From Tunicatimonas pelagia (GTDB lineage: Bacteria > Bacteroidota > Bacteroidia > Cytophagales > Cyclobacteriaceae), in NCBI RefSeq assembly GCF_030506325.1, contig NZ_CP120683.1:2294001-2358000 (forward strand): a stretch of 64,000 bases of DNA, read 5' to 3'. The translations under genes were made by a program, and so were the position numbers. The notes under the pieces were generated by a model, which was not told the origin of the DNA, searched no databases, and was given only the letters and a program-made list of their open reading frames with translations. The stretch's first letter is position 1; the number at the start of each line of letters is the position of its first letter. Shown here piece after piece: positions 8,169 through 18,166 of the stretch.

Positions 8169-10640
8169 TTACCGGTACATTTCCTTAAACTGGCCTGGAT
8201 CGAATTCAACCATAAGGCTGTATACCGTATCGAAAACTGTTTCCACGTTGGGCTTAGAAAAATAGTCTCCGTCTGAGCCATAGGCCGGACGGTGCGCCCG
8301 ACTAGTGATCGTGCGGGGCTGAGAATCTAAGTACCGATAAGCCTGCTGCCCTTCTAGTACTTGCTGCATCATATAAGCCGATGCACCGCCAGGAACATCT
8401 TCATCCGCAAAAACCACCCGATTGGTCTTTTCAATAGATTTAACTATGCGATGATTAACATCAAAAGGGAGTAACGTTTGTACGTCAATCACGTCGCAAG
8501 AAATGCCGACTTCGGCTAATTCAGATGCTGCTTGCATTACCACCCGACACATGGAGCCGTAGGTAACAATTGTTACGTCGTTGCCCTCTCGTAGCACTTC
8601 AGGTTGGCCTAAAGGTACCGTAAACTCGCCTACGTTATTGGGCAGCTTTTCTTTCAGGCGGTAGCCGTTTAAGCTTTCTACAATCAGAGCTGGATCGTCG
8701 GACTGTAGCATGGTATTGTAGAATCCAGCTGCTTGCACCATATTTCGGGGAACCAGTATATAGATACCTCGCAAACTGTTTAGGATAGCTCCCATAGGCG
8801 AGCCGGAGTGCCAAATACCTTCCAAACGATGCCCACGAGTACGAATAATGAGCGGTGCTCCTTGCCCATTCATGGTTCGGTACCGCAGGGAGGCTAAATC
8901 ATCAGTTAGGGTGGCCAGTGCGTAGTAGATATAGTCTAAGTACTGTATCTCTACAATCGGACGTAAGCCCCGCAAAGCCGCGCCGATGCCTTGACCAATG
9001 ATAGACGGCTCCCGAATTCCTGTATCGGTCACTCGCAGAATGCCGTGTTTGGCTTGTAATCCGGCGAAGCCCTGGTTTACATCCCCAATTTTACCTACAT
9101 CCTCTCCAATGGCAAAAATCCGTGGGTCGCGGGCTAGTGCTTCATCAAAGCACGCATTTAGTACTTGCCGACCGTCTACTGACTTACTGCTCTTGTTAAA
9201 TGAGGGAGGAATAGTCGGAACATTCAACGCAGATTTTTTAGTTTGGCTGTACAGGTGACTGCTGTACCGCTCCTCGTTGTCTTCTCCGTAGGAATTTAAC
9301 CATTCAATAAGCTGATTACGCGCTTCGTGCTGCTCGTTTCGTACCAGCCGTAACGTTTTTTTCGCTAAGCGTACCACATCTAAGCGACTAGCATTAGGCT
9401 TCTTCTCCACTTGCTTAATAAGCTGCTGAATAGTCACTTTTTCTGAGCTCGCCTGAGCAACGGCTACAACCAACTGCTTAGCTTGACTAATTTCGGCATT
9501 CAGCTCACTACGGTAGGCCTTCCAGGCGGCATCCCGAGCTTGCCGGGCGGTATGTTTGGCTGCTTCTTCTATTTCGTCCAATCGCTCTTCAGAAGCAAAA
9601 CCGTTATTAACGATCCACTCCCGCATTTTTCGGTTGCAGTCGTACTCGCTCTCCCAAGCCAACCGCTCTTCGGATTTATACCGCTCGTGCGAGCCAGAGG
9701 TAGAGTGCCCCTGCGGTTGGGTTAACTCTTCCACATGAATCAGTATGGGTACATGTTTTCTTCGCGACAATCGGGTAGCAGCCTGATACGTTTCGCACAG
9801 ATTTTCGTAGTCCCACCCTTTTACAGTAATAATCTCCAGACCTTCTGTCGCCGATGTTCGCTGAAAACCTTCCAACGCTTCCGAAATGCTTTCTTTGGTG
9901 GTATGATATTCCTTAGGAACCGAGATTCCGTAGCCATCGTCCCAAACAGAAATTACCAACGGCACCTGCAAAACCCCGGCAGCATTTACTGTTTCCAGGA
10001 ACATGCCTTCCGACGTAGAGGCATCACCAATAGTGGCGAACGTCACTTCGCTACCATTTACTGAAAACCGGCCCATGTCGTGCAGTTCCGGGTTCTGGCG
10101 GTACAGTTTGGAAGCGTAGGCTAATCCTAGTGAGCGAGGAATTTGTCCCGCTGTGGGTGAAAGATCCGACCCAGTATTATACTGATCGGTTTGAGAGTGA
10201 AATTGCCCGGTTTCAGGGTCAATTAGGCGGGTGCCGAAGTGAGAATTCATGGAACGCCCACCGGAAGAAGGTTCGTGCTCAACATTAGCGTGTGCGTAAA
10301 TCTGAGCAAAAAACTGCTGTAAGGTAATTTGCCCGGTGGCGAACATAAACGTCTGGTCGCGGTAGTAACCCGAACGAAAATCTCCCTTCTGAAAAGCTTT
10401 GGCCATCGCAATCTGAGCTACTTCTTTGCCGTCACCAAACACGCCAAATTTTGCCTTGCCCATGAATACTTCCTTTCGGCCTAACAAGCTGGTGTGACGG
10501 CTCTCCCAGGCAATGCGATAGTCGTTTAGAATCTCTTCTATGGATAAATCAAGTGCTATGTGGTCTTGCGTTGTTTTCGATTCCACGATTTGAGGATTAC
10601 ATTGAACCAAATTCGTTCCTGAATTCAAATATCGTTGCAA
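8169..10640 (-). CDS. Fused alpha/beta E1 component of a 2-oxoacid dehydrogenase (branched-chain type)
   Basis: At 823 residues this is a natural fusion of the E1 alpha subunit (about 1-400) and beta subunit (about 480-823). The alpha half has the thiamine-diphosphate motif 'GDASTSEGMFLETVNAAGV' and the phosphorylation-loop-like 'GHSTSGSHERYKSEE'. The beta half has 'AIGEDVGKIGDVNQGFAGL' and 'YGSMCRVVMQAASELAEVGI'. It decarboxylates branched-chain 2-oxoacids or pyruvate and transfers the acyl group to an E2 lipoyl domain encoded elsewhere. The fused arrangement is usual in Bacteroidota. It stands alone on its strand and is divergent from the small gene upstream of secDF. Substrate choice is inferred only. 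Confidence 0.9.
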   Translation of the reverse strand: MQRYLNSGTNLVQCNPQIVESKTTQDHIALDLSIEEILNDYRIAWESRHTSLLGRKEVFMGKAKFGVFGDGKEVAQIAMAKAFQKGDFRSGYYRDQTFMFATGQITLQQFFAQIYAHANVEHEPSSGGRSMNSHFGTRLIDPETGQFHSQTDQYNTGSDLSPTAGQIPRSLGLAYASKLYRQNPELHDMGRFSVNGSEVTFATIGDASTSEGMFLETVNAAGVLQVPLVISVWDDGYGISVPKEYHTTKESISEALEGFQRTSATEGLEIITVKGWDYENLCETYQAATRLSRRKHVPILIHVEELTQPQGHSTSGSHERYKSEERLAWESEYDCNRKMREWIVNNGFASEERLDEIEEAAKHTARQARDAAWKAYRSELNAEISQAKQLVVAVAQASSEKVTIQQLIKQVEKKPNASRLDVVRLAKKTLRLVRNEQHEARNQLIEWLNSYGEDNEERYSSHLYSQTKKSALNVPTIPPSFNKSSKSVDGRQVLNACFDEALARDPRIFAIGEDVGKIGDVNQGFAGLQAKHGILRVTDTGIREPSIIGQGIGAALRGLRPIVEIQYLDYIYYALATLTDDLASLRYRTMNGQGAPLIIRTRGHRLEGIWHSGSPMGAILNSLRGIYILVPRNMVQAAGFYNTMLQSDDPALIVESLNGYRLKEKLPNNVGEFTVPLGQPEVLREGNDVTIVTYGSMCRVVMQAASELAEVGISCDVIDVQTLLPFDVNHRIVKSIEKTNRVVFADEDVPGGASAYMMQQVLEGQQAYRYLDSQPRTITSRAHRPAYGSDGDYFSKPNVETVFDTVYSLMVEFDPGQFKEMYR

Positions 10641-10839
10641 AAACTGCCTTCAAAAATACGAAAAAAGTGTGCGTTTCTCAAATACATCCTTATTCCGCCT
10701 TCGTATCTTTTGCTATTCAACTACAGCTTTTTGCTATTTATATAACATAGAAATAACCGAAATTAATTTACCAAACGACGGATATTTTTTTCACCTTTGT
10801 GTTTAGGCAAAGATTCCCTAGCTTTGCCACACTTTTCGT

Positions 10840-11199
10840 ATGAATACAGTACGTACCATATTAACTGAACAATCACGGATTGTATCTATACTAACGTTAA
10901 TCCTACTACTTTGGGTTACCGGTGGCACTGCTGTGCATTTCCCCAGGGGCGAAAGCGACTTGGCAAACCACGAGCAATCGGTTCCGGCTGATGATGCTGA
11001 CCAATCTACCACGATCTCCAATTTTCAGGAGGCCGTTATTCCTATCAGTAAGATTCATATTCTGTTCGTATATCATTTTCTGCGGGAATGGGTGCTGATT
11101 GAGGAAGAGACTTCTACTATATCAGCCAACGCCCCCCTCCCACCGAGTCAGCTTTTTCTGACGCTCTTTCGGCAAATAATTTCGCCTAACGCCCCCTAG
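10840..11199 (+). CDS. Small hypothetical protein upstream of secDF
   Basis: A 119-residue protein with one N-terminal hydrophobic helix ('IVSILTLILLLWVTGGTAV') that could be a signal anchor or uncleaved signal peptide. The remainder is unremarkable and ends 'QIISPNAP'. No domain recognised. A 7-bp hairpin (GGCAAAG/CTTTGCC, 10806-10828) lies just ahead of the start codon. The gene precedes secDF in the same direction with a 119-bp gap, so co-transcription is possible. Codon use looks normal, which supports it as a real gene, but nothing else does. Confidence 0.5.
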   Translation: MNTVRTILTEQSRIVSILTLILLLWVTGGTAVHFPRGESDLANHEQSVPADDADQSTTISNFQEAVIPISKIHILFVYHFLREWVLIEEETSTISANAPLPPSQLFLTLFRQIISPNAP

Positions 11200-11318
11200 C
11201 TGTCTTCTTTTCCTCAATCAATACTCGAGAGCTCGCTAACTGGCAGAAAGTACGTTTAGCTATACTCTCACATCAATTCATATTTAAAAAATTAGTCTAA
11301 TTATTAATCCTTACAATT

Positions 11319-14300
11319 ATGCGGAACCGAAGTGGTATCGTTATTCTTACCGTACTCGTCTCCCTGCTCTGTATCTACTATTTATCGTTTACGGTGGTTT
11401 CTAACCAAGTGCAGAAAAAGGCCGAGACCTACGCTACTGATGCGGAGGGCAATATCGATTTTGCCAAGAAGCAAGACTACCTGGACTCAGTATGGACCGA
11501 ACCGGTCTACAACCTACTGGGCATTGAGTACACTTACGAAGAAGTAAAAGAAACTGAACTCAACCTGGGTCTGGATTTACGGGGTGGAATGCACGTGGTG
11601 CTAGAAGTTTCCCCTACCGAAATTATCCGGGCACTATCGGGTGATAATAAAGATGCTGACTTCCTTCAGGCACTTGACTTAGCCCAGGAGCGGCGGGTGA
11701 ACAGCCAAGAACGGTTTACTACCTTGTTTGCCGATGCTTTTCAAGAGGTAGCTCCGAACAAGCCGTTGAGCCAAATCTTCGCCAATGCCGCTAACCGAGG
11801 TCGAATTAGCCGTGGTTCTACCAACGATGAGGTGATGGAAATTATTGATGAGGAAGTAGAAAATGCCATTGACCGCTCCTTCAACATCCTTCGTACCCGA
11901 ATTGATCGGTTCGGAACCTCCCAGCCTAACATTCAGCGCTTGCAGGGAACTGGCCGGATTCAGGTAGAGCTACCTGGGGTTGACAATCCTGAGCGGGTGC
12001 GTAAGCTCTTACAGGGGGTAGCCAAACTAGAATTCTTACAAGTGTACAACTCTCCCGAACTAGGCAGTGCCATTCAGGCGATTAACAACCTATTAGTATC
12101 CGAAATGGAACCGGGAGAAGGTGAATCGCTGGCAGATGCTTTAGCCGATGAGGGTGAAGACGATTTATCGGATTTAAACCCTACCGAAGATTCGGAAACA
12201 CTGGAAGGAGCTTTAGACCAAGACGATGTACCGGAGATTGCGGAGAATGAAGGGGAAGATGATTTAGAAGCGCAGCTATCGGGGGCTGATGCAGATTCTA
12301 CTGCTCTAGATTCTATGATAAACTCTCAGGTTTCGCCCTTGTATAGCTTGGTGCAGAATGGTTTCGGTGGTTTAGCCTACCGGGTAGAGGATACTGCTAA
12401 AATCAATGATATTTTCCAGCGGGAAGATGTACAGTCATTACTACCTTCTGATTTGAGCTTGGCTTGGCAAGTAAAGCCCGACGATGAACAGAACCCCGTG
12501 TTGCAACTGTATACGTTACAGCGGGGACGAGGAGGAAAAGCTCCACTAACTGGTGAGGTAGTTACAAACGCCCGTCAAGATTACGATCAAAATGCCCGTC
12601 CGGCAGTGAGTATGCAGATGAATGCGGAAGGAACCCGACTGTGGCGTCGGCTAACAGCCAATAGTGTTGGTCAGCAAATTGCGATTGTACTTGATAACCG
12701 AGTGTACTCAGCCCCAGTAGTGAATGAAGAAATTCCGAGTGGTAGCTCTATCATCTCCGGAAACTTTGAGATCCAGGAAGCCCAAGACTTAGCGAACATT
12801 CTGGAGGCCGGGGCACTACCCGCTCCCACCCGCATTGTGGAAGAAGCAATTGTTGGCCCTACCCTAGGTCGCTTGGCTATCAAGCAAGGGGTTACCTCTA
12901 TCTTAGTCGGGCTAGGACTGGTGGTGATCTTTATGATTATCTACTACGCTAAAGGTGGATTGGTAGCCAATGTAGCCCTGCTGTTCAACATCTTCTTTGT
13001 ACTGGGAATCTTGGCGCAACCAACGGTTGGTGCCGCACTCACCTTACCGGGCATTGCTGGTATTGTACTAACCATTGGTATGGCCATTGATGCTAACGTA
13101 CTGATTTTTGAACGTATCCGCGAGGAGCTACGAAACGGAATGCGGCTGAAAGCAGCAATAAAGACCGGATACAACAAAGCCTACAGTTCAATTATTGACT
13201 CCAATGCTACTACGTTCTTAACGGCTCTAATCTTATTCATTTTTGGACAAGGGCCGGTACGAGGATTTGCCGTAACCTTGATGATCGGTATTATCTGCTC
13301 GTTCTTCTCGGCGGTGTTCATCACCCGGGTAATTATTGAATGGATGACCCGCAAAGGCGATGAAAGTAAGGTTTCCTTCTCAATGCCTTTCTCCGGAAAC
13401 TTGCTCAATAATTTGAACTTTGACTTCATGTCGAAGCGAAGAATTGCTTACATCTTTAGCGGAGCTTTTATTGGTTTGGGATTGATTGCGCTTATCTCTC
13501 AACCTCTTAATTTAGGCGTTGATTTTAAGGGTGGCCGCTCTTACGTAGTGACATTTGATGAGGCGGTAGTACCTTCCGATTTAATGACTTCGCTTTCGGA
13601 TGATTTTGAGGATAAAGCGGTAGAGGTAAAAACTTTCGGAGCTACTAATGTGCTGAAAATTACCACGAGTTATTTGGTAGGTGATGAATCAGACGAAGCC
13701 GATACTGATGTACGCCAGCGGCTATTGGGTGGAATTACCGAGTTTACCGGAGGGAATTTCGTAGAAAACACAGCTGAATTGGGAGAGAATCAGTTTACCA
13801 TTTCTAGTTCATCTAAAGTGGGAGCCACTATTGCCGATGATATTTTGAATGCTTCCCTGGAGGCGATTGTCTTTTCACTGATTGTGATCTTCCTCTATAT
13901 TTTAATTCGTTTCCGTAAGTGGCAGTACAGTACCGGGGCGATTATTGCCTTGTTTCACGATGTACTGTTTGTATTGGGGGCTTACGCCATTGCCGGACTA
14001 CTCGGTGTACGCTACGAGGTAGATCAGGTATTTATTGCAGCAATGCTTACCATTGTAGGTTACTCCATTAACGATACCGTAATTGTATTTGACCGTATTC
14101 GGGAAACATTGGGGGTGAAGCCTCGGCTACCGCTAGAAGAGGCGGTTAATGAATCGGTAAATAACGTAATGAGCCGTACGCTAATTACTTCACTCACTAC
14201 CTTGTTGGTGGTATTTATTCTACTCGTGTTTGGTGGTGAGGTACTACGAGGCTTCTCGTTTGCCTTATTTATCGGTATACTAGTCGGTACGTATTCATCG

Positions 14301-14381
14301 GTATACATTGCATCTCCGGTAGTAGTAGACCTGACCCAGCGACGAGCCGAAGCACCTGCCCGGAAGCCGCAGAAAGCCTAG
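11319..14381 (+). CDS. secDF: Protein translocase SecDF fusion
   Basis: A 1020-residue fusion of SecD and SecF, the proton-driven RND-type accessory of the Sec translocon that helps pull proteins into the periplasm. SecD begins with a membrane helix and the P1 motif 'LGLDLRGGMHVVLEV'. The SecD membrane region has 'GIAGIVLTIGMAIDANVLIFERIREEL'-type residues including the conserved Asp and Arg. SecF begins after about residue 700 with 'NLGVDFKGGRSYVV' and 'VGYSINDTVIVFDRIRET'. An acidic low-complexity insertion, rich in Asp/Glu, sits in the SecD periplasmic domain near residues 265-330. Fusion is typical of Bacteroidota. Confidence 0.97.
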   Translation: MRNRSGIVILTVLVSLLCIYYLSFTVVSNQVQKKAETYATDAEGNIDFAKKQDYLDSVWTEPVYNLLGIEYTYEEVKETELNLGLDLRGGMHVVLEVSPTEIIRALSGDNKDADFLQALDLAQERRVNSQERFTTLFADAFQEVAPNKPLSQIFANAANRGRISRGSTNDEVMEIIDEEVENAIDRSFNILRTRIDRFGTSQPNIQRLQGTGRIQVELPGVDNPERVRKLLQGVAKLEFLQVYNSPELGSAIQAINNLLVSEMEPGEGESLADALADEGEDDLSDLNPTEDSETLEGALDQDDVPEIAENEGEDDLEAQLSGADADSTALDSMINSQVSPLYSLVQNGFGGLAYRVEDTAKINDIFQREDVQSLLPSDLSLAWQVKPDDEQNPVLQLYTLQRGRGGKAPLTGEVVTNARQDYDQNARPAVSMQMNAEGTRLWRRLTANSVGQQIAIVLDNRVYSAPVVNEEIPSGSSIISGNFEIQEAQDLANILEAGALPAPTRIVEEAIVGPTLGRLAIKQGVTSILVGLGLVVIFMIIYYAKGGLVANVALLFNIFFVLGILAQPTVGAALTLPGIAGIVLTIGMAIDANVLIFERIREELRNGMRLKAAIKTGYNKAYSSIIDSNATTFLTALILFIFGQGPVRGFAVTLMIGIICSFFSAVFITRVIIEWMTRKGDESKVSFSMPFSGNLLNNLNFDFMSKRRIAYIFSGAFIGLGLIALISQPLNLGVDFKGGRSYVVTFDEAVVPSDLMTSLSDDFEDKAVEVKTFGATNVLKITTSYLVGDESDEADTDVRQRLLGGITEFTGGNFVENTAELGENQFTISSSSKVGATIADDILNASLEAIVFSLIVIFLYILIRFRKWQYSTGAIIALFHDVLFVLGAYAIAGLLGVRYEVDQVFIAAMLTIVGYSINDTVIVFDRIRETLGVKPRLPLEEAVNESVNNVMSRTLITSLTTLLVVFILLVFGGEVLRGFSFALFIGILVGTYSSVYIASPVVVDLTQRRAEAPARKPQKA

Positions 14382-14393
14382 TAAGGGTGTTTA

Positions 14394-14460
14394 GTGTTAT
14401 GGTGCTTAAATAAGGGTTAATATAGTATCTATAACACTTCGCGCTTTAACACCATAACAC
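14394..14460. repeat. Inverted repeat between convergent genes, GTGTTATGGTG family
   Basis: Left arm GTGTTATGGTGCTTAAA (14394-14410) pairs with right arm TTTAACACCATAACAC (14445-14460), leaving a 34-nt loop. The right arm touches the stop codon of the methyltransferase. Position between two convergent genes suggests a bidirectional terminator or processing hairpin. The same word recurs in the aroB/DAHP-synthase gap. Confidence 0.7.
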
Positions 14461-15203
14461 TATTCCCTTTGAAAAATCATTAAGTGCTGTTGGGGCAGTA
14501 GGTCTTTGTTTTCTACTAATTCAAGACCTACTGCTTCCATTTCTTTTACGGCCTGGGCTTCGGTCATTTTGTGCCGGGGCTTGATAGGCACCGATGGGTC
14601 TTCCGCCCGGTATTCTACTAAGGCTACTTTCCCAGTGGGCGATAGCGACTCGGCAATCGCTAACATCATTTCGTAGGGATGAGAAAACTCATGATAGGCA
14701 TCCACCAGTAGAACCCAATCTACTGAGCCTTTAGGCAGTTTGGGGTCTTCAATCGTACCCAAAACAGTCTCTATGTTTTTGATTTGCTGCTTCTGCTCTT
14801 TTTCTTCTATCATTTGTAGCATCTCCGGCTGAATATCTACCGCTAGCACTTTCCCCTGCGGTACCAGCGGACTCATCCGAAAAGTGAAGTAACCCGAACC
14901 CGCTCCAATATCCGCAACCACATCGTCTTGTTTCAACGCTAGGGCATCAATAAGCAGATCGGTACGTTCTTCCTTCTCTCGCTCCGACCGTTCCAGCCAT
15001 CCGGCTCCCAAGTGCCCCATCACTTGGGCAATATCTCTCCCAAAGTAAAATTTCCCCGTACCATCCGCACTGGTCGGATTACCAAAAGTATATAGGCTAT
15101 CCGTACTCTGAGTAGCACTTGTCTGCGTTTGAGGCGATTGAGCACAAGCTCCAAATAACGCCCCAACAAATAAAAGAGCAATAAAATGGCGGCAGATCAT
15201 CAT
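14460..15203 (-). CDS. Lipoprotein class I SAM-dependent methyltransferase
   Basis: A 247-residue methyltransferase fold carried on a lipoprotein. The signal peptide 'MMICRHFIALLFVGALFGAC' ends at Cys20. The SAM-binding motif I is 'VVADIGAGSGYFTFRMS', followed by 'GKVLAVDIQPEMLQMI' and post-motif 'DWVLLVDAYHEFSHPYEMM'. The fold is intact, yet an exported methyltransferase would need SAM outside the cytoplasm, so either the lipobox is not used or the substrate is unusual. Homologous exported proteins are common in Bacteroidota genomes and uncharacterised. It precedes the alkyltransferase-like gene in the opposite order on the same strand with a 47-bp gap, so the two may be co-transcribed. Confidence 0.8.
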   Translation of the reverse strand: MMICRHFIALLFVGALFGACAQSPQTQTSATQSTDSLYTFGNPTSADGTGKFYFGRDIAQVMGHLGAGWLERSEREKEERTDLLIDALALKQDDVVADIGAGSGYFTFRMSPLVPQGKVLAVDIQPEMLQMIEEKEQKQQIKNIETVLGTIEDPKLPKGSVDWVLLVDAYHEFSHPYEMMLAIAESLSPTGKVALVEYRAEDPSVPIKPRHKMTEAQAVKEMEAVGLELVENKDLLPQQHLMIFQRE

Positions 15204-15250
15204 TGATTTGTTTTTTACCTTCTGTCTTTCAAAATTCCGTTCTCCGTTTC

Positions 15251-15589
15251 TTATTCAAGCTCTTCAGCTGGATTCCAAAAATGATGATCAAAATCTTGAA
15301 CCTTATCATCTACAACCCTGACTCCCTCTTGCTCTAAACGCTCTTGCATAGCCGTAGGCGTAGCAAAATGATGTTTTCCCGTGAGTAATCCGTTTCGGTT
15401 TACTACCCGATGGGCAGGAACTTCGGGGTCAGTGTGCGCCTGATTCATGGCCCAGCCCACCATGCGGGCACTACCTTTAGCACCCAAATAATGTGCGATG
15501 GTTCCGTAGCTAGTAACCCTACCGGGCGGAATGAGTTTTACTACGGCGTACACATCCTCAAAAAAACTGTATTGGTCTTTCTTAGCCAT
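15251..15589 (-). CDS. Alkyltransferase-like protein (MGMT family, no active-site Cys)
   Basis: A 112-residue MGMT-fold protein. It has the DNA-binding region 'VTSYGTIAHYLGAKGSARMVGWAMN', including the Arg finger near residue 42, but the acceptor motif PCHRV reads 'PAHRVV' with Ala at position 59. This is the hallmark of alkyltransferase-like proteins, which bind O6-alkylguanine without repairing it and route it to nucleotide excision repair. Most studied ATLs have Trp or Ala here. Length matches the single-domain ATL class. It is expected to be cytoplasmic and to work with UvrABC. It probably heads a transcript with the methyltransferase downstream. Confidence 0.85.
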   Translation of the reverse strand: MAKKDQYSFFEDVYAVVKLIPPGRVTSYGTIAHYLGAKGSARMVGWAMNQAHTDPEVPAHRVVNRNGLLTGKHHFATPTAMQERLEQEGVRVVDDKVQDFDHHFWNPAEELE

Positions 15590-15689
15590 TTAACCCTTGT
15601 TTTGCTACAAAATTCGCAAAATATAGCACATCCTTATCACGTTAGCCAACCAGATTCCGTTATATTGACGATACGAACAATTACGGTGT

Positions 15690-16250
15690 ATGTCTAAACA
15701 GCTCTTTTTCCCTCTGGGATTCCTATTGGTATGCCTATTAACCGGATGCGCTACGTCGAAGAAGCCAACGACGCGTCGGTCGGTTTCTCCCCCTCCGGCC
15801 CGACCTGCTGCAAAAGTACCAAGTACTCCTAAGCGTACCGCCCGGATTAACAAATTAGACGACCAACAGCAAAAAATTATTAATACAGCTCGTTCCTTCG
15901 CCGGAACCCCTTACCGCTGGGGGGGCACCACTCGGGGTGGGATGGACTGTTCGGGTTTACTCATGATTTCGTTTCAGGAAGCTGGAATTAATCTGCCTCG
16001 CACATCAGCAGAGCAGAGTAAGTTTGGCCGACTAGTTAGTATTCGCGAGTTGCGCCCCGGCGATTTAGTCTTCTTTGCCACTAAAAGCAAACATAGCCGT
16101 AAAGTCACCCACGCGGGGTTAGTAACTGAAGTTAGAGGAAAAAATAATGTGCAGTTTATTCATGCCTCTACCAAGCTGGGAGTAGTAGAAAGTAATATCT
16201 TTTCCGATTATTATCGCCGTACCTTCGTAAAAGCCCGCCGCCCCTTTTAA
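15690..16250 (+). CDS. NlpC/P60 family lipoprotein, putative murein endopeptidase
   Basis: A 186-residue lipoprotein with lipobox 'LLTGC' at Cys20, a basic/Pro-rich linker, then an NlpC/P60 papain-like domain from about residue 60. The catalytic Cys is in 'GGMDCSGLL' (Cys87), the His in 'KVTHAGLVTEV', and the third polar residue in 'VQFIHAST'. The family cleaves D-Glu to diaminopimelate bonds in peptidoglycan stem peptides. It should act in the periplasm from the outer membrane. Gene start follows the divergent ATL gene by 100 bp, so promoters are back to back there. Confidence 0.9.
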   Translation: MSKQLFFPLGFLLVCLLTGCATSKKPTTRRSVSPPPARPAAKVPSTPKRTARINKLDDQQQKIINTARSFAGTPYRWGGTTRGGMDCSGLLMISFQEAGINLPRTSAEQSKFGRLVSIRELRPGDLVFFATKSKHSRKVTHAGLVTEVRGKNNVQFIHASTKLGVVESNIFSDYYRRTFVKARRPF

Positions 16251-16289
16251 TTTTATCACTTTTTGCCTACATTCGCAATCCAAAATATA

Positions 16290-16530
<241 letters not shown>

Positions 16531-16639
16531 TCTTTTTTGCTTCACGTCTCAGCTTTCGTATTTCCTCAAAGGCCATACTGATTACGTGTGCCTTACAACA
16601 ACCACTAATCCATAGTACCTAAACAAAATATGATATTCT

Positions 16640-18046
16640 ATGGCTGTTGTATTCAAAGCGCAAGATAACATTCGCTTAGATGAGCAAAATACTAGCGAAG
16701 AATTAAAACACAATCAGTTTTTTAATCAGCTATTCGCCAAAGAGTTTGAACGCTTAGAAAAACAAGGACATACCTATTTAGATTATACCGGCGGAGGACT
16801 TTACGGAGCATCTCAACTGGAAAAACATTTTGCGCTTCTGAAGCAGAATACTTTCGGTAATCCACACTCTACCAACCCTACTTCGCAATACGCTACGGCA
16901 TTGGTAGAAGGTGCTAGAAAAGCAGTAATCGAATACTTTGAGGCGTATGATTACTACTGTATTTTTACCCAAAATGCCTCAAGTGCCATCAAGATCATAG
17001 GCGAATCTTACCCGTTCGGCAGTAATGGTCAACTGTTGCTTCTGGTCGATAACCATAATTCTATTAATGGCCTCCGAAGTTACTGTAGCAACCGGGGCGG
17101 AACGTACGAATATGTCGCCCTTCAAGAAGATTTGACCGTGGATGCTACTCAACTTCGTGCTCAGTTATCTCAAGTTAACGATACCAATCAGAGACTATTT
17201 ACCTTTCCGGCTCAATCTAACGTATCAGGCGTAAAGCACGACTTACAGTGGGTATTACAAGCCCAACAGCAAGGCTGGGATGTTTTGCTCGATGCGGCGG
17301 CGTTCGTTCCAACCTCGCCCCTCAATTTATCCACCATTCAACCCGATTTTGTGAGCCTATCATTTTACAAAATGTTTGGCTACCCTACCGGAGTTGGTTG
17401 CCTACTCGTAAAAAAATCAAAGTTCCATAAGCTGATAAAGCCCTGGTTCGCAGGCGGAACTGTTCGAATAGCTTCTGTCAGGGCCAATTACCATTTTCTG
17501 GAGAATAACCACGAGCGGTTTGAAGATGGCACTGTCGACTACCTATCCCTTCCTGCCATCAAGATTGGCCTCGATTTTATCAATCAAATTGGCATTGAGC
17601 GAATTAATAGCCGAGTGACGTCTTTAAGCGATTATCTTTATCGCGAACTTCAGAAAATACGTCATATTACAGGCGAGCCGGTGGTTCAGGTTTATGGCCC
17701 TACTAACCGAAAAGAAGTTGGTGGAACTCTGGCTATGAATTTCTACGATGCCCGGGGCGAGCGTTATCACTTTCAAACCATTGAACATGAGGCTAATAAG
17801 CGATCAATCTCCATTCGCTCAGGCTGCTTCTGCAACCCCGGCATTGACGAAACTCAGCACAATATTTACACTGCTGAGCTAGAAGACTACTTTGTTTCGC
17901 ATAGAGAGAGCAGCCACCAAGAAATTGTCGAGCAACTAGGGCACACCCGGGGTGCGGTGAGAGTATCGGTCGGCATAGCCACTCGCAAACAGGATTTAGA
18001 TTTCTTTCTGGATTTTGTACACTCTTTCAAAAACAAAACCCAATAG
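16640..18046 (+). CDS. Class V aminotransferase-fold PLP enzyme, molybdenum-cofactor-sulfurase-like
   Basis: A 468-residue fold-type-I PLP enzyme close to the N-terminal domain of MoCo sulfurases. The PLP Lys lies in 'SLSFYKMFGYPTGVG' (Lys244) and the nucleophilic Cys in 'ISIRSGCFCNPGI', the MOCOS-type GCFCNPG motif rather than the IscS/SufS loop. 'YLDYTGGGLYGASQL' and 'GNPHSTNPTSQY' are typical N-terminal motifs. The expected reaction is persulfide formation from L-cysteine. It lies upstream of cysE and cysM in the same direction, so sulfur comes from the cysteine those enzymes make. No C-terminal MOSC domain is present. The acceptor is unknown, though a Mo-dependent nitrate reductase lies 25 kb downstream. 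Confidence 0.8.
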   Translation: MAVVFKAQDNIRLDEQNTSEELKHNQFFNQLFAKEFERLEKQGHTYLDYTGGGLYGASQLEKHFALLKQNTFGNPHSTNPTSQYATALVEGARKAVIEYFEAYDYYCIFTQNASSAIKIIGESYPFGSNGQLLLLVDNHNSINGLRSYCSNRGGTYEYVALQEDLTVDATQLRAQLSQVNDTNQRLFTFPAQSNVSGVKHDLQWVLQAQQQGWDVLLDAAAFVPTSPLNLSTIQPDFVSLSFYKMFGYPTGVGCLLVKKSKFHKLIKPWFAGGTVRIASVRANYHFLENNHERFEDGTVDYLSLPAIKIGLDFINQIGIERINSRVTSLSDYLYRELQKIRHITGEPVVQVYGPTNRKEVGGTLAMNFYDARGERYHFQTIEHEANKRSISIRSGCFCNPGIDETQHNIYTAELEDYFVSHRESSHQEIVEQLGHTRGAVRVSVGIATRKQDLDFFLDFVHSFKNKTQ

Positions 18047-18166
18047 TGCAGCCTAATATTTCTCAATTAAGATAACACTTGCTTAAACCTTCCGTATTTA
18101 AGAGAGCATAGTCCATAAAGCTGACTACTTGCATAACCTTTCTTAAACGATCACTTGGCCTAGAGC

